Below are positions 51,019 to 59,934 of a stretch of 61,496 bases of DNA, in pieces (positions within the stretch are counted from its first letter, which is position 1; every line of letters starts with the position of its first letter). The DNA is taken from positions 1 to 61,496 of the forward strand of contig DATIPA010000202.1 in NCBI GenBank assembly GCA_035472475.1, given 5' to 3'. This DNA comes from JAFAXD01 sp035472475 (GTDB lineage Bacteria > Pseudomonadota > Alphaproteobacteria > Rhizobiales > Xanthobacteraceae). A model generated the notes under the pieces. It was not told the DNA's origin and made no database searches. It worked only from the letters and a program-made list of their open reading frames with translations. The translations under genes and the position numbers were made by a program.

Positions 51019-52665
51019 ATGGATAGCCGTGCCGACGGGGCGAGCGCCGCCGCGGCCGAGACGATCGCGGCCGACTATGTGGTGGTCGGCGCCGGCTCGG
51101 CCGGCTGCGTGCTCGCGAGCCGGCTCGGCGAGGACGGCGCCCGCGTCGTGCTGATCGAGGCCGGTCCGCCCGACCACAATCCGCTGATCCATATTCCGGC
51201 CGGCATGATCAAGCTCATGCGCCATCCGCGCCTGAACTGGAATTTCTTCGCCGAACCGGAACCCGGAACCGCCGGCCGCGCGCTGCACTGGCCACGCGGA
51301 AAGGTTCTCGGCGGAAGCTCCTCGATCAACGGGATGCTTTACGTGCGCGGAAACGCCCGCGACTACGACCGCTGGGCCCAGATGGGCTGCACCGGTTGGA
51401 GCTATGAGGACGTCTTGCCGCTGTTCAAGCAATCCGAGGCCTATACCGGCACCGGCGGCGACGACCGCTATCGGGGCCGCGGTGGACCGATGGCGGTCGA
51501 GGAATATAGGACCGTGCTGCCCGCGACCGATTGCTTCGTCGCCGCTGCGCAGGAGGCCGGTATCCCGCGCACGCCCGACTACAATGGCGCGTGCCAGGAC
51601 GGGGTCTGCTATTCACAGAACAGCCGGCGCGGACGGTTTCGCGCCTCCACGGCGCGCGCCTTCCTGGCGCAGGCGCGGCGGCCCAATCTGCGGGTTGAGA
51701 CCGGCGCGCTGGTCACCCGGTTGACGTTCAAGGGCCGGCGCTGCACCGGCGCCGAATTCCGCCGCGGCGATCGCGCGTTCGTTGCGACGGCGGCGCGCGA
51801 GGTCATCGTGTCTGCCGGCGCGATCGGCAGTCCGCATCTCCTGCAAATCTCCGGGATCGGCGCGCCCGAGCACCTGGGTTCCATCGGGCTGCCGGTCGTC
51901 CACGCTATCCCGAATGTCGGGCTCAACCTCTCGGACCATCTGGCGGCGCTGGTGGTGCATCGGCTGCGTGATCTCGTCTCGATCAATCAGCTCGTGCGCG
52001 GCGTCCCGCTGGTGCGCGAAGCGCTGCGTTATGCGATGACCGGCCGCGGCGCCTTCACCTTCGGGGTCACGACCGCGATCGCGTTTACGAAATCGCGCGA
52101 GGGGCTGGAGAGCCCGGACCTGCAGCTCTCGTTCACGCCGATGAGCCGCGGGCCAGACCGCCATGGTTTCGACCAGCTGGAACGCGAGCCCGGCGCCAGC
52201 ATCGCGGTGTGCGTGGTGCAGCCGGAAAGCCGCGGCAGCATCCTGGCGCGATCGGCCGACCCGACCGAATACCCGGCGATCCGCCCAAATTATCTGTCGG
52301 CGCCGCGCGACGTGGACGCAATGGTCGCCGGCCTGCGGCTCGCCCGGAAGATCTTCGCCGCGCCATCCTGGATGGCGCACAGCGATGGCGAGATCCGGCC
52401 CGGACAGAAAGCCAATGCCGACGCCGAGCTCGCGGACTACGCCCGCGCCAGCGCCGGCAGTGTGTTCCATCCGGTCGGCACCTGCCGCATGGGAGCTGAT
52501 GCGGCTTCGGTCGTCGACCCCCGCCTGCGCGTGCGCGGTATCGGCGGCCTGCGGGTGATCGACGCTTCGATCATGCCGACGGTGACCACCGGCAACACCA
52601 ATGCGCCGACGATCATGATCGCCGAGAAAGGCGCGGCGATGATCCGCGCGGACGCGCGCGGCTAG
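51019..52665 (+). CDS. GMC family FAD-dependent oxidoreductase, second paralogue
   Basis: A 548-residue enzyme with ADYVVVGAGSAGCVLASRL at residues 20-38, PRGKVLGGSSSINGMLYVRG, VIVSAGAIGSPHLLQISGIG, and the C-terminal VFHPVGTCRMG and NTNAPTIMIAEKGAAMI. It is of the same length and order of motifs as the divergent gene at 49125 but differs in the substrate-binding middle (residues 200-400). Converges on the livF-like gene with a 16-bp gap. A pair of GMC enzymes beside a Liv importer suggests a catabolic cluster, but the substrate is not known. Confidence 0.92.
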   Translation: MDSRADGASAAAAETIAADYVVVGAGSAGCVLASRLGEDGARVVLIEAGPPDHNPLIHIPAGMIKLMRHPRLNWNFFAEPEPGTAGRALHWPRGKVLGGSSSINGMLYVRGNARDYDRWAQMGCTGWSYEDVLPLFKQSEAYTGTGGDDRYRGRGGPMAVEEYRTVLPATDCFVAAAQEAGIPRTPDYNGACQDGVCYSQNSRRGRFRASTARAFLAQARRPNLRVETGALVTRLTFKGRRCTGAEFRRGDRAFVATAAREVIVSAGAIGSPHLLQISGIGAPEHLGSIGLPVVHAIPNVGLNLSDHLAALVVHRLRDLVSINQLVRGVPLVREALRYAMTGRGAFTFGVTTAIAFTKSREGLESPDLQLSFTPMSRGPDRHGFDQLEREPGASIAVCVVQPESRGSILARSADPTEYPAIRPNYLSAPRDVDAMVAGLRLARKIFAAPSWMAHSDGEIRPGQKANADAELADYARASAGSVFHPVGTCRMGADAASVVDPRLRVRGIGGLRVIDASIMPTVTTGNTNAPTIMIAEKGAAMIRADARG

Positions 52666-52681
52666 CCGTCGGCTGTTGCCG

Positions 52682-53407
52682 TTAGTGGGTCGTGCCCAGC
52701 CCGAGGTAGCTTTCCGCCACGCGCGGGTTCTCGGCGAGCTCGCCGGCCGCGCCTTCAAGCGCAATCTCACCGTGCTCCATCACGTAGCCGTAGTCGGCGA
52801 CGGCGAGCGCGGCGCGCGCGTTCTGCTCGATCAACAGAATGGACACGCCGCTCTTGTGCAGGTCGGCGATGATGCGAAAGCTCTCGCGTACGATCTGCGG
52901 CGCGAGGCCGAGGCTAGGCTCGTCCAACATCAACAGGCGCGGCCGCGACATCAGCGCGCGCCCGAGCGCCAGCATCTGCCGCTCGCCGCCGGAGAGCGTG
53001 CCGGCGAGTTGGCGCTGGCGTTCACGCAGGCGCGGAAAGCGCGCGTAGACCTTGGCGAGCTCCTCGTCGATCTCATGATGACGGCGGTGGCGAAAGCTGC
53101 CGAGCCGCAGGTTGTCCTCGACGGTGAGCGACCCAAAGAGTTCGCGCCGCTCCGGAACGAGCACCAGGCCGGCCGCGACGCGGTCCTCGACGCGCGCGTT
53201 GCGCAGATCCCGGTTCTCGAACCTGATGCTGCCGGTCTGCTCGAGCAGTCCCATCAGGGCATTGAGCAGCGTGGTCTTGCCGGCGCCATTGGCGCCGATC
53301 ACCGTGACCACGCTGCCCGGCGGGACGTTGAGTGAGACGCCGCGCACCGCTTCGACCTTGCCGTAGGCGACCGACATGCGCTCCACGACCAGCAACGGTT
53401 CGGTCAC
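52682..53407 (-). CDS. livF: Liv-type ABC transporter ATP-binding protein, LivF-like
   Basis: A 241-residue ATPase. Walker A is IGANGAGKTTLL, signature LSGGERQMLALGRAL, Walker B LLMLDEPSLGL followed by the LivF-typical APQIVRESFRIIADLHKSGVSILLIEQNA. The GTG start at 53407 overlaps the stop of the fused LivM-LivG gene (GTGA). Last of four genes in a hydrophobic-amino-acid-type importer. The symbol marks the family, not the substrate. Confidence 0.93.
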   Translation of the reverse strand: MTEPLLVVERMSVAYGKVEAVRGVSLNVPPGSVVTVIGANGAGKTTLLNALMGLLEQTGSIRFENRDLRNARVEDRVAAGLVLVPERRELFGSLTVEDNLRLGSFRHRRHHEIDEELAKVYARFPRLRERQRQLAGTLSGGERQMLALGRALMSRPRLLMLDEPSLGLAPQIVRESFRIIADLHKSGVSILLIEQNARAALAVADYGYVMEHGEIALEGAAGELAENPRVAESYLGLGTTH

Positions 53408-55170
53408 GCGACACCCCCGAGGTAAGCCTCAATCACGACCGGATTGACGCGGATGTCACGCGGCAGTCCCTCGGCGATCTTCTTGCCGAAATCCAGCACG
53501 ACGATGCGCTCCGCAAGCCCCATCACGAAATCGACGTCATGCTCGACCACCAGGATGCTGATCCCCTCGCCTTTGAGCTCGCGCAGCAACCGGGCCAGTG
53601 CCTGCTTCTCGGCGGCGCGCAGTCCAGCCGCCGGCTCGTCGAGCAGCAACAGCCGCGGGTCGAGACAAAGCGCGCGCGCGACCTCGACCAGACGCATCTG
53701 GCCAAGCGAAAGATGCCCGGCCGGGCGAAACATCTCTTTGCTGAGACCGACACGCTCGAGCCGCCGCGCCGCGTGCGCGAACAGCCGCCGCTCCTCGGCG
53801 CGATCGAGACGCAGGATCGCGGACATGACGCCGGCGCTCCCGCGCGAATGCGCGCCGAGTGCCACGTTTTCGATCACCGACAGTTCGGGAACAAGGCGCA
53901 CGTGCTGAAATGTGCGCGCGATGCCGCGGCGTGCGATCGCCTGCGGCGCGAGGCGCTCGATTGGGTCGCCGTCGAACAGGACACGCCCAGCGGTTGCACG
54001 TCGGACTCCAGTCATCAGATCAAATAGCGTGCTTTTGCCGGCGCCGTTGGGCCCGATCAGCGCAACGGTTTCGGCTTCGCCGACCGCGAAGCTGACGTCG
54101 TCGACCGCAACCAGCCCGCCGAAGGTCTTGCGCGCCTTGTCGAGCACGAGCAGAGCGTCCGCGCGCACACGCGCCGGCCGGGCCGGAACCTCCATGTCGG
54201 CCGCCGGATCGATCTTGCGCGCCGCGGTTGTCGGCAACCAGAACGAGACCAGCGGCCATACCCCCTCGCGCGAATACTGCAGAATGCCGACCAGCAGGAT
54301 TCCGAACAGGAGGTCCTGGAACATGCCGAGCCGGCCGAGCACGTCCTGAATGAGGTCCTTCAGGATGATCACGATGCCGGCACCGAGCACGGCTCCGAAC
54401 ACCTGGCCGACGCCGCCGACAATCGCCATCAACAAATAGTCGATGTTTGCCTCGGTCCCGAACGCGCTGGCGCTGAGCGTGCGCTGGAAATGCGCATAGA
54501 GCCAGCCGGCAAGCCCGGCCAGCAGCGCCGCGTAGACAAACACCACAAGTTTTGCGCGCGCGGTCTGCACGCCGAATGCTTCGGCCGCGATCGCGTTGCG
54601 GCGGAGCGCGCGAAACGCGCGGCCGACGCGGCTATCGAGCAGATTGATGGTGGCCAGCACCGACACCACCACGGCGAGCCACACCAGCGCGTAATAAGAG
54701 CGCGCGGTGAGCAGCGCGAGCGAGCCGATCTTCAACGGCGGGATGCCGGTCATGCCGGTCTGGCCGCCCAGAAACGCGCTGTTGCCGAAGATGTAGAAGA
54801 TGCTGATGCCCCAGGCGAGGGTACCGAGCGGCAGGTAGTGACCGGACAGCCGCACCGTGATGGCGCCCAGGCAGCAGGCGGCAATTCCGGTGACGATCAG
54901 CGCGGCCGGCAACCCCAGCCACGGCGACAACCCGAACGTGGTGGACAAGAGCCCGGTCGTGTAGGCCCCAAAGCCGACGAACGCCGCCTGCCCGAACGAA
55001 GTCATGCCACCCATGCCGGTCAGCACCACGAGGCCGAGCGCGGTCAGGCTGGCGAGCCCGATCAGGATCAGCAGGGTCACCCAGAATTCCGGGATGAGCG
55101 GAGACAGCGGCAGCACCAGCAGCAGCGCGGCGAGCGCCCACGCGATTGCTCGTGCGACCCGCGGGTTCAC
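53404..55170 (-). CDS. Fused LivM permease and LivG ATPase
   Basis: A 588-residue fusion. Residues about 1-320 are a LivM-type permease with about ten helices, with TGMGGMTSFGQAAFVGFGAY and YLPLGTLAWGISIFYIFGNSAFLGGQTG. Residues about 335-588 are a LivG-type ATPase: Walker A IGPNGAGKSTLFDLMTG, IARTFQHVRLVPELSV (Q-loop), signature LSLGQMRLVEVARAL, Walker B LLLLDEPAAGL. Both ends overlap neighbours by GTGA. The GTG at 55170 is the start. Such fusions occur in several Hyphomicrobiales. Confidence 0.93.
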   Translation of the reverse strand: MNPRVARAIAWALAALLLVLPLSPLIPEFWVTLLILIGLASLTALGLVVLTGMGGMTSFGQAAFVGFGAYTTGLLSTTFGLSPWLGLPAALIVTGIAACCLGAITVRLSGHYLPLGTLAWGISIFYIFGNSAFLGGQTGMTGIPPLKIGSLALLTARSYYALVWLAVVVSVLATINLLDSRVGRAFRALRRNAIAAEAFGVQTARAKLVVFVYAALLAGLAGWLYAHFQRTLSASAFGTEANIDYLLMAIVGGVGQVFGAVLGAGIVIILKDLIQDVLGRLGMFQDLLFGILLVGILQYSREGVWPLVSFWLPTTAARKIDPAADMEVPARPARVRADALLVLDKARKTFGGLVAVDDVSFAVGEAETVALIGPNGAGKSTLFDLMTGVRRATAGRVLFDGDPIERLAPQAIARRGIARTFQHVRLVPELSVIENVALGAHSRGSAGVMSAILRLDRAEERRLFAHAARRLERVGLSKEMFRPAGHLSLGQMRLVEVARALCLDPRLLLLDEPAAGLRAAEKQALARLLRELKGEGISILVVEHDVDFVMGLAERIVVLDFGKKIAEGLPRDIRVNPVVIEAYLGGVA

Positions 55171-56207
55171 TCCTCCTCCTCCACCGCCGGGGCACGCAGC
55201 GAGCGCAGCAGCAGGATCGGAATGAGCGTCGTGAACACCACGACCTGCTGGTAGTTACTGTTCCAGAAAGCGGCGAACGATTGCAGCAGGCCGACAAACA
55301 GCGCGCCGGCGACGGCCAGCGGATAGCTTCCCATGCCGCCGATGATGGCCGCCACAAAGCCGATCAGACCGATCAGGAAGCCGGTGTCGTAGTAGACCAT
55401 GGTCACCGGCGCGATCAGCACGCCCGATACCGCACCGATGAACGACGCCAGCGCGAACGTGATCTCGCCCACCTGGCTGATTGGAATACCGACCAGCCGG
55501 GCGCCGGTCCGGTTCACCGCCACCGCCCGCATCGCCTTGCCGATCAGCGTGCGGTCGAAGAGGAGCCAGAGCAAGAACATCAGCACCAGCGACACCGCCA
55601 CCATGATGACGCTTTGACCCGACACGACGATGCCGGCGGTATCGAACTGGACGCCCGACAGCGGGTTCGCCATGAACCCTTCCGGCCCGAAGAACACGAG
55701 TCCAAGCACGCTGAGCGCGATGTAGACGCCGACCGAAGCGATCAGCAATGTGAGCACCGATGCTTGTTCCAGCGGCTGGAACGCCAGCCGGTAGAGATAG
55801 GGTCCGAGCGGCGTGATCAACATCAAGGTCAGAGCGACCTCAACCGCCATGCCGGGCTGCAGCGGCACAAGCCATGTCACCAGAGCGTACATGACGGCCG
55901 GGAACACCAGATCGGTTGCAACCCGGCGTAAGAACCACGCCCTGGTAATGCGCGAGCGCGTGCGCAACGCGTCGATAACGAACGCCGCGCATCCGAGCGC
56001 CAGCAAAAGCCAGACGGTCCCCGGAACATTGCCGCGCTGGAACTGGCTGAGCGTCAGCGCCGCGAATGAGACGTAGACGCCCTGTGGCAGCAGAATGACC
56101 CGGGTGACCACGAACACCAGCACGAGCCCGATCGCCAGCAGCGCGTAGATCGTGCCGTTGACGACGCCGTCCACCACCAGGGTCCAGAAGATCGTCGGAT
56201 CCATCAA
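55167..56207 (-). CDS. livH: Liv-type ABC transporter permease, LivH-like
   Basis: A 346-residue permease with about eight to nine helices. NGTIYALLAIGLVLVFVVTRVILLPQGVYVSF is the LivH start, and the C-terminal half has AVAVNRTGARLVGIPISQVGEITFALASFIGAVSG, the EAA-like coupling region. It is longer than usual for LivH (about 300), owing to an insertion with a basic stretch (RTRSRITRAWFLRRVA, near residue 65). Separated from the receptor gene by 126 bases holding two inverted repeats, and overlaps the LivM-LivG gene. Confidence 0.9.
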   Translation of the reverse strand: MMDPTIFWTLVVDGVVNGTIYALLAIGLVLVFVVTRVILLPQGVYVSFAALTLSQFQRGNVPGTVWLLLALGCAAFVIDALRTRSRITRAWFLRRVATDLVFPAVMYALVTWLVPLQPGMAVEVALTLMLITPLGPYLYRLAFQPLEQASVLTLLIASVGVYIALSVLGLVFFGPEGFMANPLSGVQFDTAGIVVSGQSVIMVAVSLVLMFLLWLLFDRTLIGKAMRAVAVNRTGARLVGIPISQVGEITFALASFIGAVSGVLIAPVTMVYYDTGFLIGLIGFVAAIIGGMGSYPLAVAGALFVGLLQSFAAFWNSNYQQVVVFTTLIPILLLRSLRAPAVEEEE

Positions 56208-56234
56208 AAACTCAGACCGTCACCCTGAAAGATA

Positions 56235-56287
56235 CCGCCGATCACGGTCGACCCGAGATCGGCGGCCTTGCACCTCGTCGACGAGGT
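56235..56287 (-). promoter_or_regulatory. Inverted repeats between receptor and permease genes
   Basis: CCGCCGATC (56235-56243) pairs with GATCGGCGG (56257-56265) around a 13-nt loop, and a perfect 16-bp palindrome ACCTCGTCGACGAGGT follows at 56272-56287. They are in the intercistronic region downstream of the receptor gene. Either partial termination and 3' protection of receptor mRNA, or an operator, would fit. Confidence 0.4.
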
Positions 56288-56333
56288 ATGAAGGGCGCGA
56301 CTTGTCCGGCTGGCGCTGCTTCGCCGTCCGCGC

Positions 56334-57485
56334 TTACTTCACCAGATGAAACGCCCCGTCCCTCACCGTCATCACGAACTGACCGCTGGGATCGTAGCCG
56401 GCATGTTCGGTCGGCGAGTTGGTCAACAGCCCGTTGTTGAGATAGAGGCCCTTGACGTTTTCGAGCGCGTCGCGAATTCCGTCCTTGAACTCCTGAGTGC
56501 CGGGCTGACCACGCTTTAATCCAGCCGGGACTGCGAGTTCGAGCAGCGTCGTGCAGTCGGCCAGGTGCGCCGCCATGATCGGCGGCTCGGCTTTGAATTT
56601 CTCCTTGTAGCCAGGCACGAACTTCTCGGCGAGCTTGCGGTACGGACTATCGGCCGGAAGGTCCCGATAGATGATGAACGGTTCGCCCACCATCACCACG
56701 CCATCGACGTCCTTGCCGCCGCGGTCGATGAAATCCGGCAGGCCGATGCCGTGCCCGGCCAGAATGATGCCCTTGAAACCGCGCTGGCGCAGGTCGCGGA
56801 TCGGGATCACGGCCGGCGTGCCGCCGGCGGCGATGAAAATCGCGTCGGGCTTGGCGGCGATGAGTTTCAAGGCTTGCGGCGTGGTGCTGGTCGCGGAGCG
56901 TTCGAACGACTCGACTGCGACTACCTTCATGCCGGTCGGCGGCAGCAGCTGATCGAATAGGCCGGTCCACACCTGCAGATAGGCATCGTTGAAGCCCATG
57001 ATCCCGATCGTCTTGACGCCCTTGTCGCTGAAATATTTGACGACCGGCGGCGCCGTGGTGTCGTCATTGGGGACGATCTTGAACGACCAGCGCCGGATGT
57101 CGTCGACCGGATAGACCAGGGCTTTGATTGCGCTAGTCGCCAGCAACGGAGTCTTGGCTTCACCCGCAATCGGTACCATCGCGAGCGAGGTCGGCGTCAC
57201 CGCCTCCCCGATCAACACATCGGCCTTGTTCTCGGTGATGAGCTTGCGGGTGTTGGCCGCGGTCTGGGTAACGTCAGTGCGGCTGTCGAGCGCCACATAG
57301 TTCACCTTCAGGCCGCCGATGGTCGGCGGCATCAGGCTGACTGCATTCATCATCGGCACGCCGAATGAGGAACCAGGTCCGGTCTGTGGCAGATTGATGC
57401 CGATCGTCAGGTCAGCGGCGGCGGCCGCGTTCGCCGAGCCGATGATCGCGGCCGATAGCAGCGTCTTCCAGCACATATTCGCCAT
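56334..57485 (-). CDS. Liv-type ABC transporter substrate-binding protein
   Basis: A 383-residue type I periplasmic binding protein. The signal peptide ends SANAAAAAD; the mature start DLTIGINLPQTGPGSSFG is typical of Leu/Ile/Val-type receptors. NKADVLIGEAVTPTSLAMVPIAGEAKTPLL and FKIVPNDDTTAPPVVKYFSDKGVKTIGIMGFNDAYLQ are the hinge and ligand regions. GGGAGGG lies eight bases before the ATG at 57485. This branch often binds aromatic or carboxylic compounds rather than amino acids; with the GMC genes next door a catabolic substrate is plausible. Confidence 0.93.
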   Translation of the reverse strand: MANMCWKTLLSAAIIGSANAAAAADLTIGINLPQTGPGSSFGVPMMNAVSLMPPTIGGLKVNYVALDSRTDVTQTAANTRKLITENKADVLIGEAVTPTSLAMVPIAGEAKTPLLATSAIKALVYPVDDIRRWSFKIVPNDDTTAPPVVKYFSDKGVKTIGIMGFNDAYLQVWTGLFDQLLPPTGMKVVAVESFERSATSTTPQALKLIAAKPDAIFIAAGGTPAVIPIRDLRQRGFKGIILAGHGIGLPDFIDRGGKDVDGVVMVGEPFIIYRDLPADSPYRKLAEKFVPGYKEKFKAEPPIMAAHLADCTTLLELAVPAGLKRGQPGTQEFKDGIRDALENVKGLYLNNGLLTNSPTEHAGYDPSGQFVMTVRDGAFHLVK

Positions 57486-57628
57486 TGTGCATCCCTCCCG
57501 GGCACTCTTTTTGTGAGCCCAGTATCAACGGGAGGCGCAACCGGCGCAAGGCGGCTGCAAGAGGCGACCCGTCCGCCGATAACAGCACTGCGTGCCAGCG
57601 CTCCTGCCGGCTGCAACGCGCGGATCGT

Positions 57629-57916
57629 TCAGGTGCCAACCGCGTCCGCGACGCACTTCTTGGTAAAGCTCGACTTGGCGGCACCGACCAACTTCTTATC
57701 AGCAGCGGCGGTGTTGCAGGATGCAGTGGCGTCGGTCTGGCATTTCTTCATGAAACTGGTGAGCGCCGCTCCAGCCAGTTTCTTGTCGGCGGCCTGGTTC
57801 TTGCACGTCGGGCTTGGCGCGGCCGCAGCTCCGGCCGGCGGCGATGCCGGTGGAGTTTGCCCCAGCGCGCCTGCCGCGATTGCGCACAGCAATGCGGCCA
57901 AAAGCGTTTGCTTCAT
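57629..57916 (-). CDS. Exported PsiF-repeat protein
   Basis: A 95-residue periplasmic protein from the ATG at 57916 (GGAGGAGGTC just upstream). The signal peptide is KQTLLAALLCAIAAGALGQ. A Pro/Ala linker is followed by two PsiF repeats: CKNQAADKKLAGAALTSF and CNTAAADKKLVGAAKSSF, each closing with KKC so that each repeat has two cysteines. The fold is known from E. coli PsiF, which is phosphate-starvation inducible, but the role is unknown. Confidence 0.88.
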   Translation of the reverse strand: MKQTLLAALLCAIAAGALGQTPPASPPAGAAAAPSPTCKNQAADKKLAGAALTSFMKKCQTDATASCNTAAADKKLVGAAKSSFTKKCVADAVGT

Positions 57917-58075
57917 GACCTCCTCCAGATACAAGCGTCGGTGACGCACGCGTTGCAAACCGAGATTGCGCGCGACGGCGTCCTCGATCGCCCGCTTATT
58001 CTAACGCCGTCATAACGTGGAGCAACGTGGATGCACACTCGGTGGTAGCACGGGAAGCGCTGCCTCCCGAACAAA

Positions 58076-59137
58076 TTAAGCGCCACCGGCTTTACGGTCT
58101 TTGCGCGGCTCCGCTTCGTAGGGCGAACTCTTCTTGCTCACGCGGGCCGTCGCGGCGATGGCGCGGATCGCCGGCGGGCGCAGATCGCGCACGTTGTCGG
58201 CATGCGTATCGCCGCAATCCAGCGTGCCGGCCCTGCAGGGATCCGCCCAGGCCGGGTTGGCGCGGAAATGCGCCACCAGCAGGTCGAGGAAACTGCGAAC
58301 CTTGGCGGAGAGATGATGACGGTGCGGATAGATGGCGCTGATCGGATGCTCGGTTCGCAGGAACTCGGTCAGTGTCGTCACCAGCCGGCCGGATTTGATC
58401 TCATCGACCAGCAGAAAGCTCGGCAGCATCGCCAATCCCTGCCCATGCACGGCCGCAAGCCGCAGAGCATTGGCGCTGTTGGAGTGCAGGTTGCCTGACA
58501 CAGCAATTTTTTGTTCGCCGTCGGGCCCCACGAAAGTCCATTCCGAATTTTTGGGGGCATAGGAGTAGAGCAGGCAATTGTGGTTCACCAGATCGGCCGG
58601 CTGTTGTGGCGTCCCGTGCTTGGCCAGGTACTCGGGTGAGCCACAGACCAGCAAGCGGTAAGTCGCGATCCGCCGAACGATGAAACTCGAATCCGGCGTT
58701 GCGAATGTGCGTATCGCCAGATCAAACCCCTCCTCCACCAGATCGACCATGCGATCGGTCATGGCCATGGTGATGGAGACATCGGGGTAGAGCGACGTGA
58801 ACTCGGCAATCGCGGGCGCAAGAAACGGCGGGATCGCGACCGACGCATTGAGACGCAGCGTCCCGCGCGGCGTCGATTGCAGCGCCTGTGCGACGTTCTC
58901 GGCGTCCTCGACGTCCGCGAGTATTTGCAGGCAGCGCTCGTAGTAAGCCTGGCCGACCTCGGTCAAGCTGATACGGCGCGTGCTGCGGTTGAGCAGGCGC
59001 ACCCCCAAGCGCTCCTCGAGCGCGCGCACATGCGTCGTCACCATGCTGGGAGACATATCGAGTTTGCGTGCTGCGGCAGCAAAGCCGCCGACGTCGACGA
59101 CTTTCACAAAAGCCGTCATGCTGGTCATTCGATCCAT
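58076..59137 (-). CDS. LysR family transcriptional regulator
   Basis: A 353-residue regulator from the ATG at 59137. The N-terminal winged HTH (residues 4-62) reads MTAFVKVVDVGGFAAAARKL, then LEERLGVRLLNRSTRRISLTEVG; the effector domain (about 90-295) starts GTLRLNASVAIPPFL. The C-terminal 50 residues (CRAGTLDCGDTHADN on) are not part of the usual family length and look low-complexity and basic. It belongs to the DsdC/CrgA-like branch. Probable targets are unknown; it is divergent from the small exported protein gene at 59476. Confidence 0.92.
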   Translation of the reverse strand: MDRMTSMTAFVKVVDVGGFAAAARKLDMSPSMVTTHVRALEERLGVRLLNRSTRRISLTEVGQAYYERCLQILADVEDAENVAQALQSTPRGTLRLNASVAIPPFLAPAIAEFTSLYPDVSITMAMTDRMVDLVEEGFDLAIRTFATPDSSFIVRRIATYRLLVCGSPEYLAKHGTPQQPADLVNHNCLLYSYAPKNSEWTFVGPDGEQKIAVSGNLHSNSANALRLAAVHGQGLAMLPSFLLVDEIKSGRLVTTLTEFLRTEHPISAIYPHRHHLSAKVRSFLDLLVAHFRANPAWADPCRAGTLDCGDTHADNVRDLRPPAIRAIAATARVSKKSSPYEAEPRKDRKAGGA

Positions 59138-59349
59138 GGAATCCCGCTTCCAGAGTTCGGAGCGCACATATAGCGCCGCCGCAAGCTGATCAAGGCGTCT
59201 ACAACTAACCGTGATATGTCCTGGTCGGATTGCCGCGGGCCCACGCCCGTACCGCAAGAAAAACTGGCCTCGCGAGATCGTGATCGAAGCAGCAGCCCGG
59301 AGATTTTTCTACGAATCGCGACTCAACATTTGCGAAAAAATTGCGTCAG

Positions 59350-59380
59350 ATTGTTCGAATCTGAGCAATGGTCCGTTCGT
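59350..59380 (+). promoter_or_regulatory. Conserved upstream block of a small exported protein gene, copy 1
   Basis: ATTGTTCGAATCTG starts a 31-base block ending CCGTTCGT. It aligns without gaps to 59803-59833, at about 23 of 31 positions, at nearly the same distance from the next gene (96 versus 102 bases). The rest of the LysR-to-59476 gap (about 340 bp) contains nothing else I can support. Confidence 0.5.
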
Positions 59381-59475
59381 TTTCGTGTCGCTTATTTTGG
59401 CGGGCGCGGCTGGCCATCTATGGCGCAGGCACCGGGGGCATGCGCTCGGCTGCCAGTTAGTGAAGGAGAATGAAG

Positions 59476-59688
59476 ATGACCAGCAAGATTTCAGCCGTGC
59501 TCGCCGCAGCGCTCATCCTTGGCTCGGCGTCCGTGGCTTTGGCCGGCAACAAACCTCAAACAGTCCGCCAACAGCCGCGGCAGCCGTCGGTGATGCTGCT
59601 TGAGGATGGTGCCCAGGTACGCGGACCCGCTGTCAACGGCTACGCGGTCGAAGAGAACTACATCGACAAGCAGAATGTGTGGAAGTAA
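59476..59688 (+). CDS. Small exported protein, paralogue of the gene at 59935
   Basis: A 70-residue protein. The ATG at 59476 is eight bases after GAAGGAG; the ATG at 59470 is too close to that site. The signal peptide is SKISAVLAAALILGSASVALA. The mature part (about 48 residues) contains RQPSVMLLEDGAQVRGPAVNG, which resembles GNSVLLLENRAPRPAVKH in the next gene. It is Gln/Arg-rich and lacks cysteines. Followed by a strong terminator. Function unknown. Confidence 0.8.
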   Translation: MTSKISAVLAAALILGSASVALAGNKPQTVRQQPRQPSVMLLEDGAQVRGPAVNGYAVEENYIDKQNVWK

Positions 59689-59717
59689 CGCCGCGCTTAG
59701 AGCGAACTAACGACAAG

Positions 59718-59744
59718 GGCCGGGGCGATCCCCGGCCTTTTTTT
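59718..59744 (+). terminator. Rho-independent terminator
   Basis: GGCCGGGG (59718-59725), loop CGAT, CCCCGGCC (59730-59737), followed by seven T. This is the clearest intrinsic terminator of the window, 30 bases after the stop of the small exported protein gene. Confidence 0.95.
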
Positions 59745-59802
59745 GTGCGCCGTCTCCAGCACTGCGAGTCCAAACAACGTAGACGAACGAACGGACGCAA
59801 AA

Positions 59803-59833
59803 ATTGTTCGAGTTTGTAAAATAGTCTGTTCGT
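59803..59833 (+). promoter_or_regulatory. Conserved upstream block of a small exported protein gene, copy 2
   Basis: ATTGTTCGAGTTTG ... CTGTTCGT aligns to the block at 59350-59380. Located about 100 bases before the ATG of the paralogous gene at 59935. It suggests shared transcriptional control of the two genes. Confidence 0.5.
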
Positions 59834-59934
59834 CACTTCGCTAATTCTGAATTCCCCGTAACAAACCTAGCTCCTACCGAGTGGCGGCTGGCGCGTTCGC
59901 AACGACCGCCATTCATCCACGAAGGAGATCAAGC

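Noticed and set aside
54490..55254. A 254-codon plus-strand frame
   Set aside because: Antisense to the LivM part of the fusion; composition is Gln/Arg/Gly shadow type.
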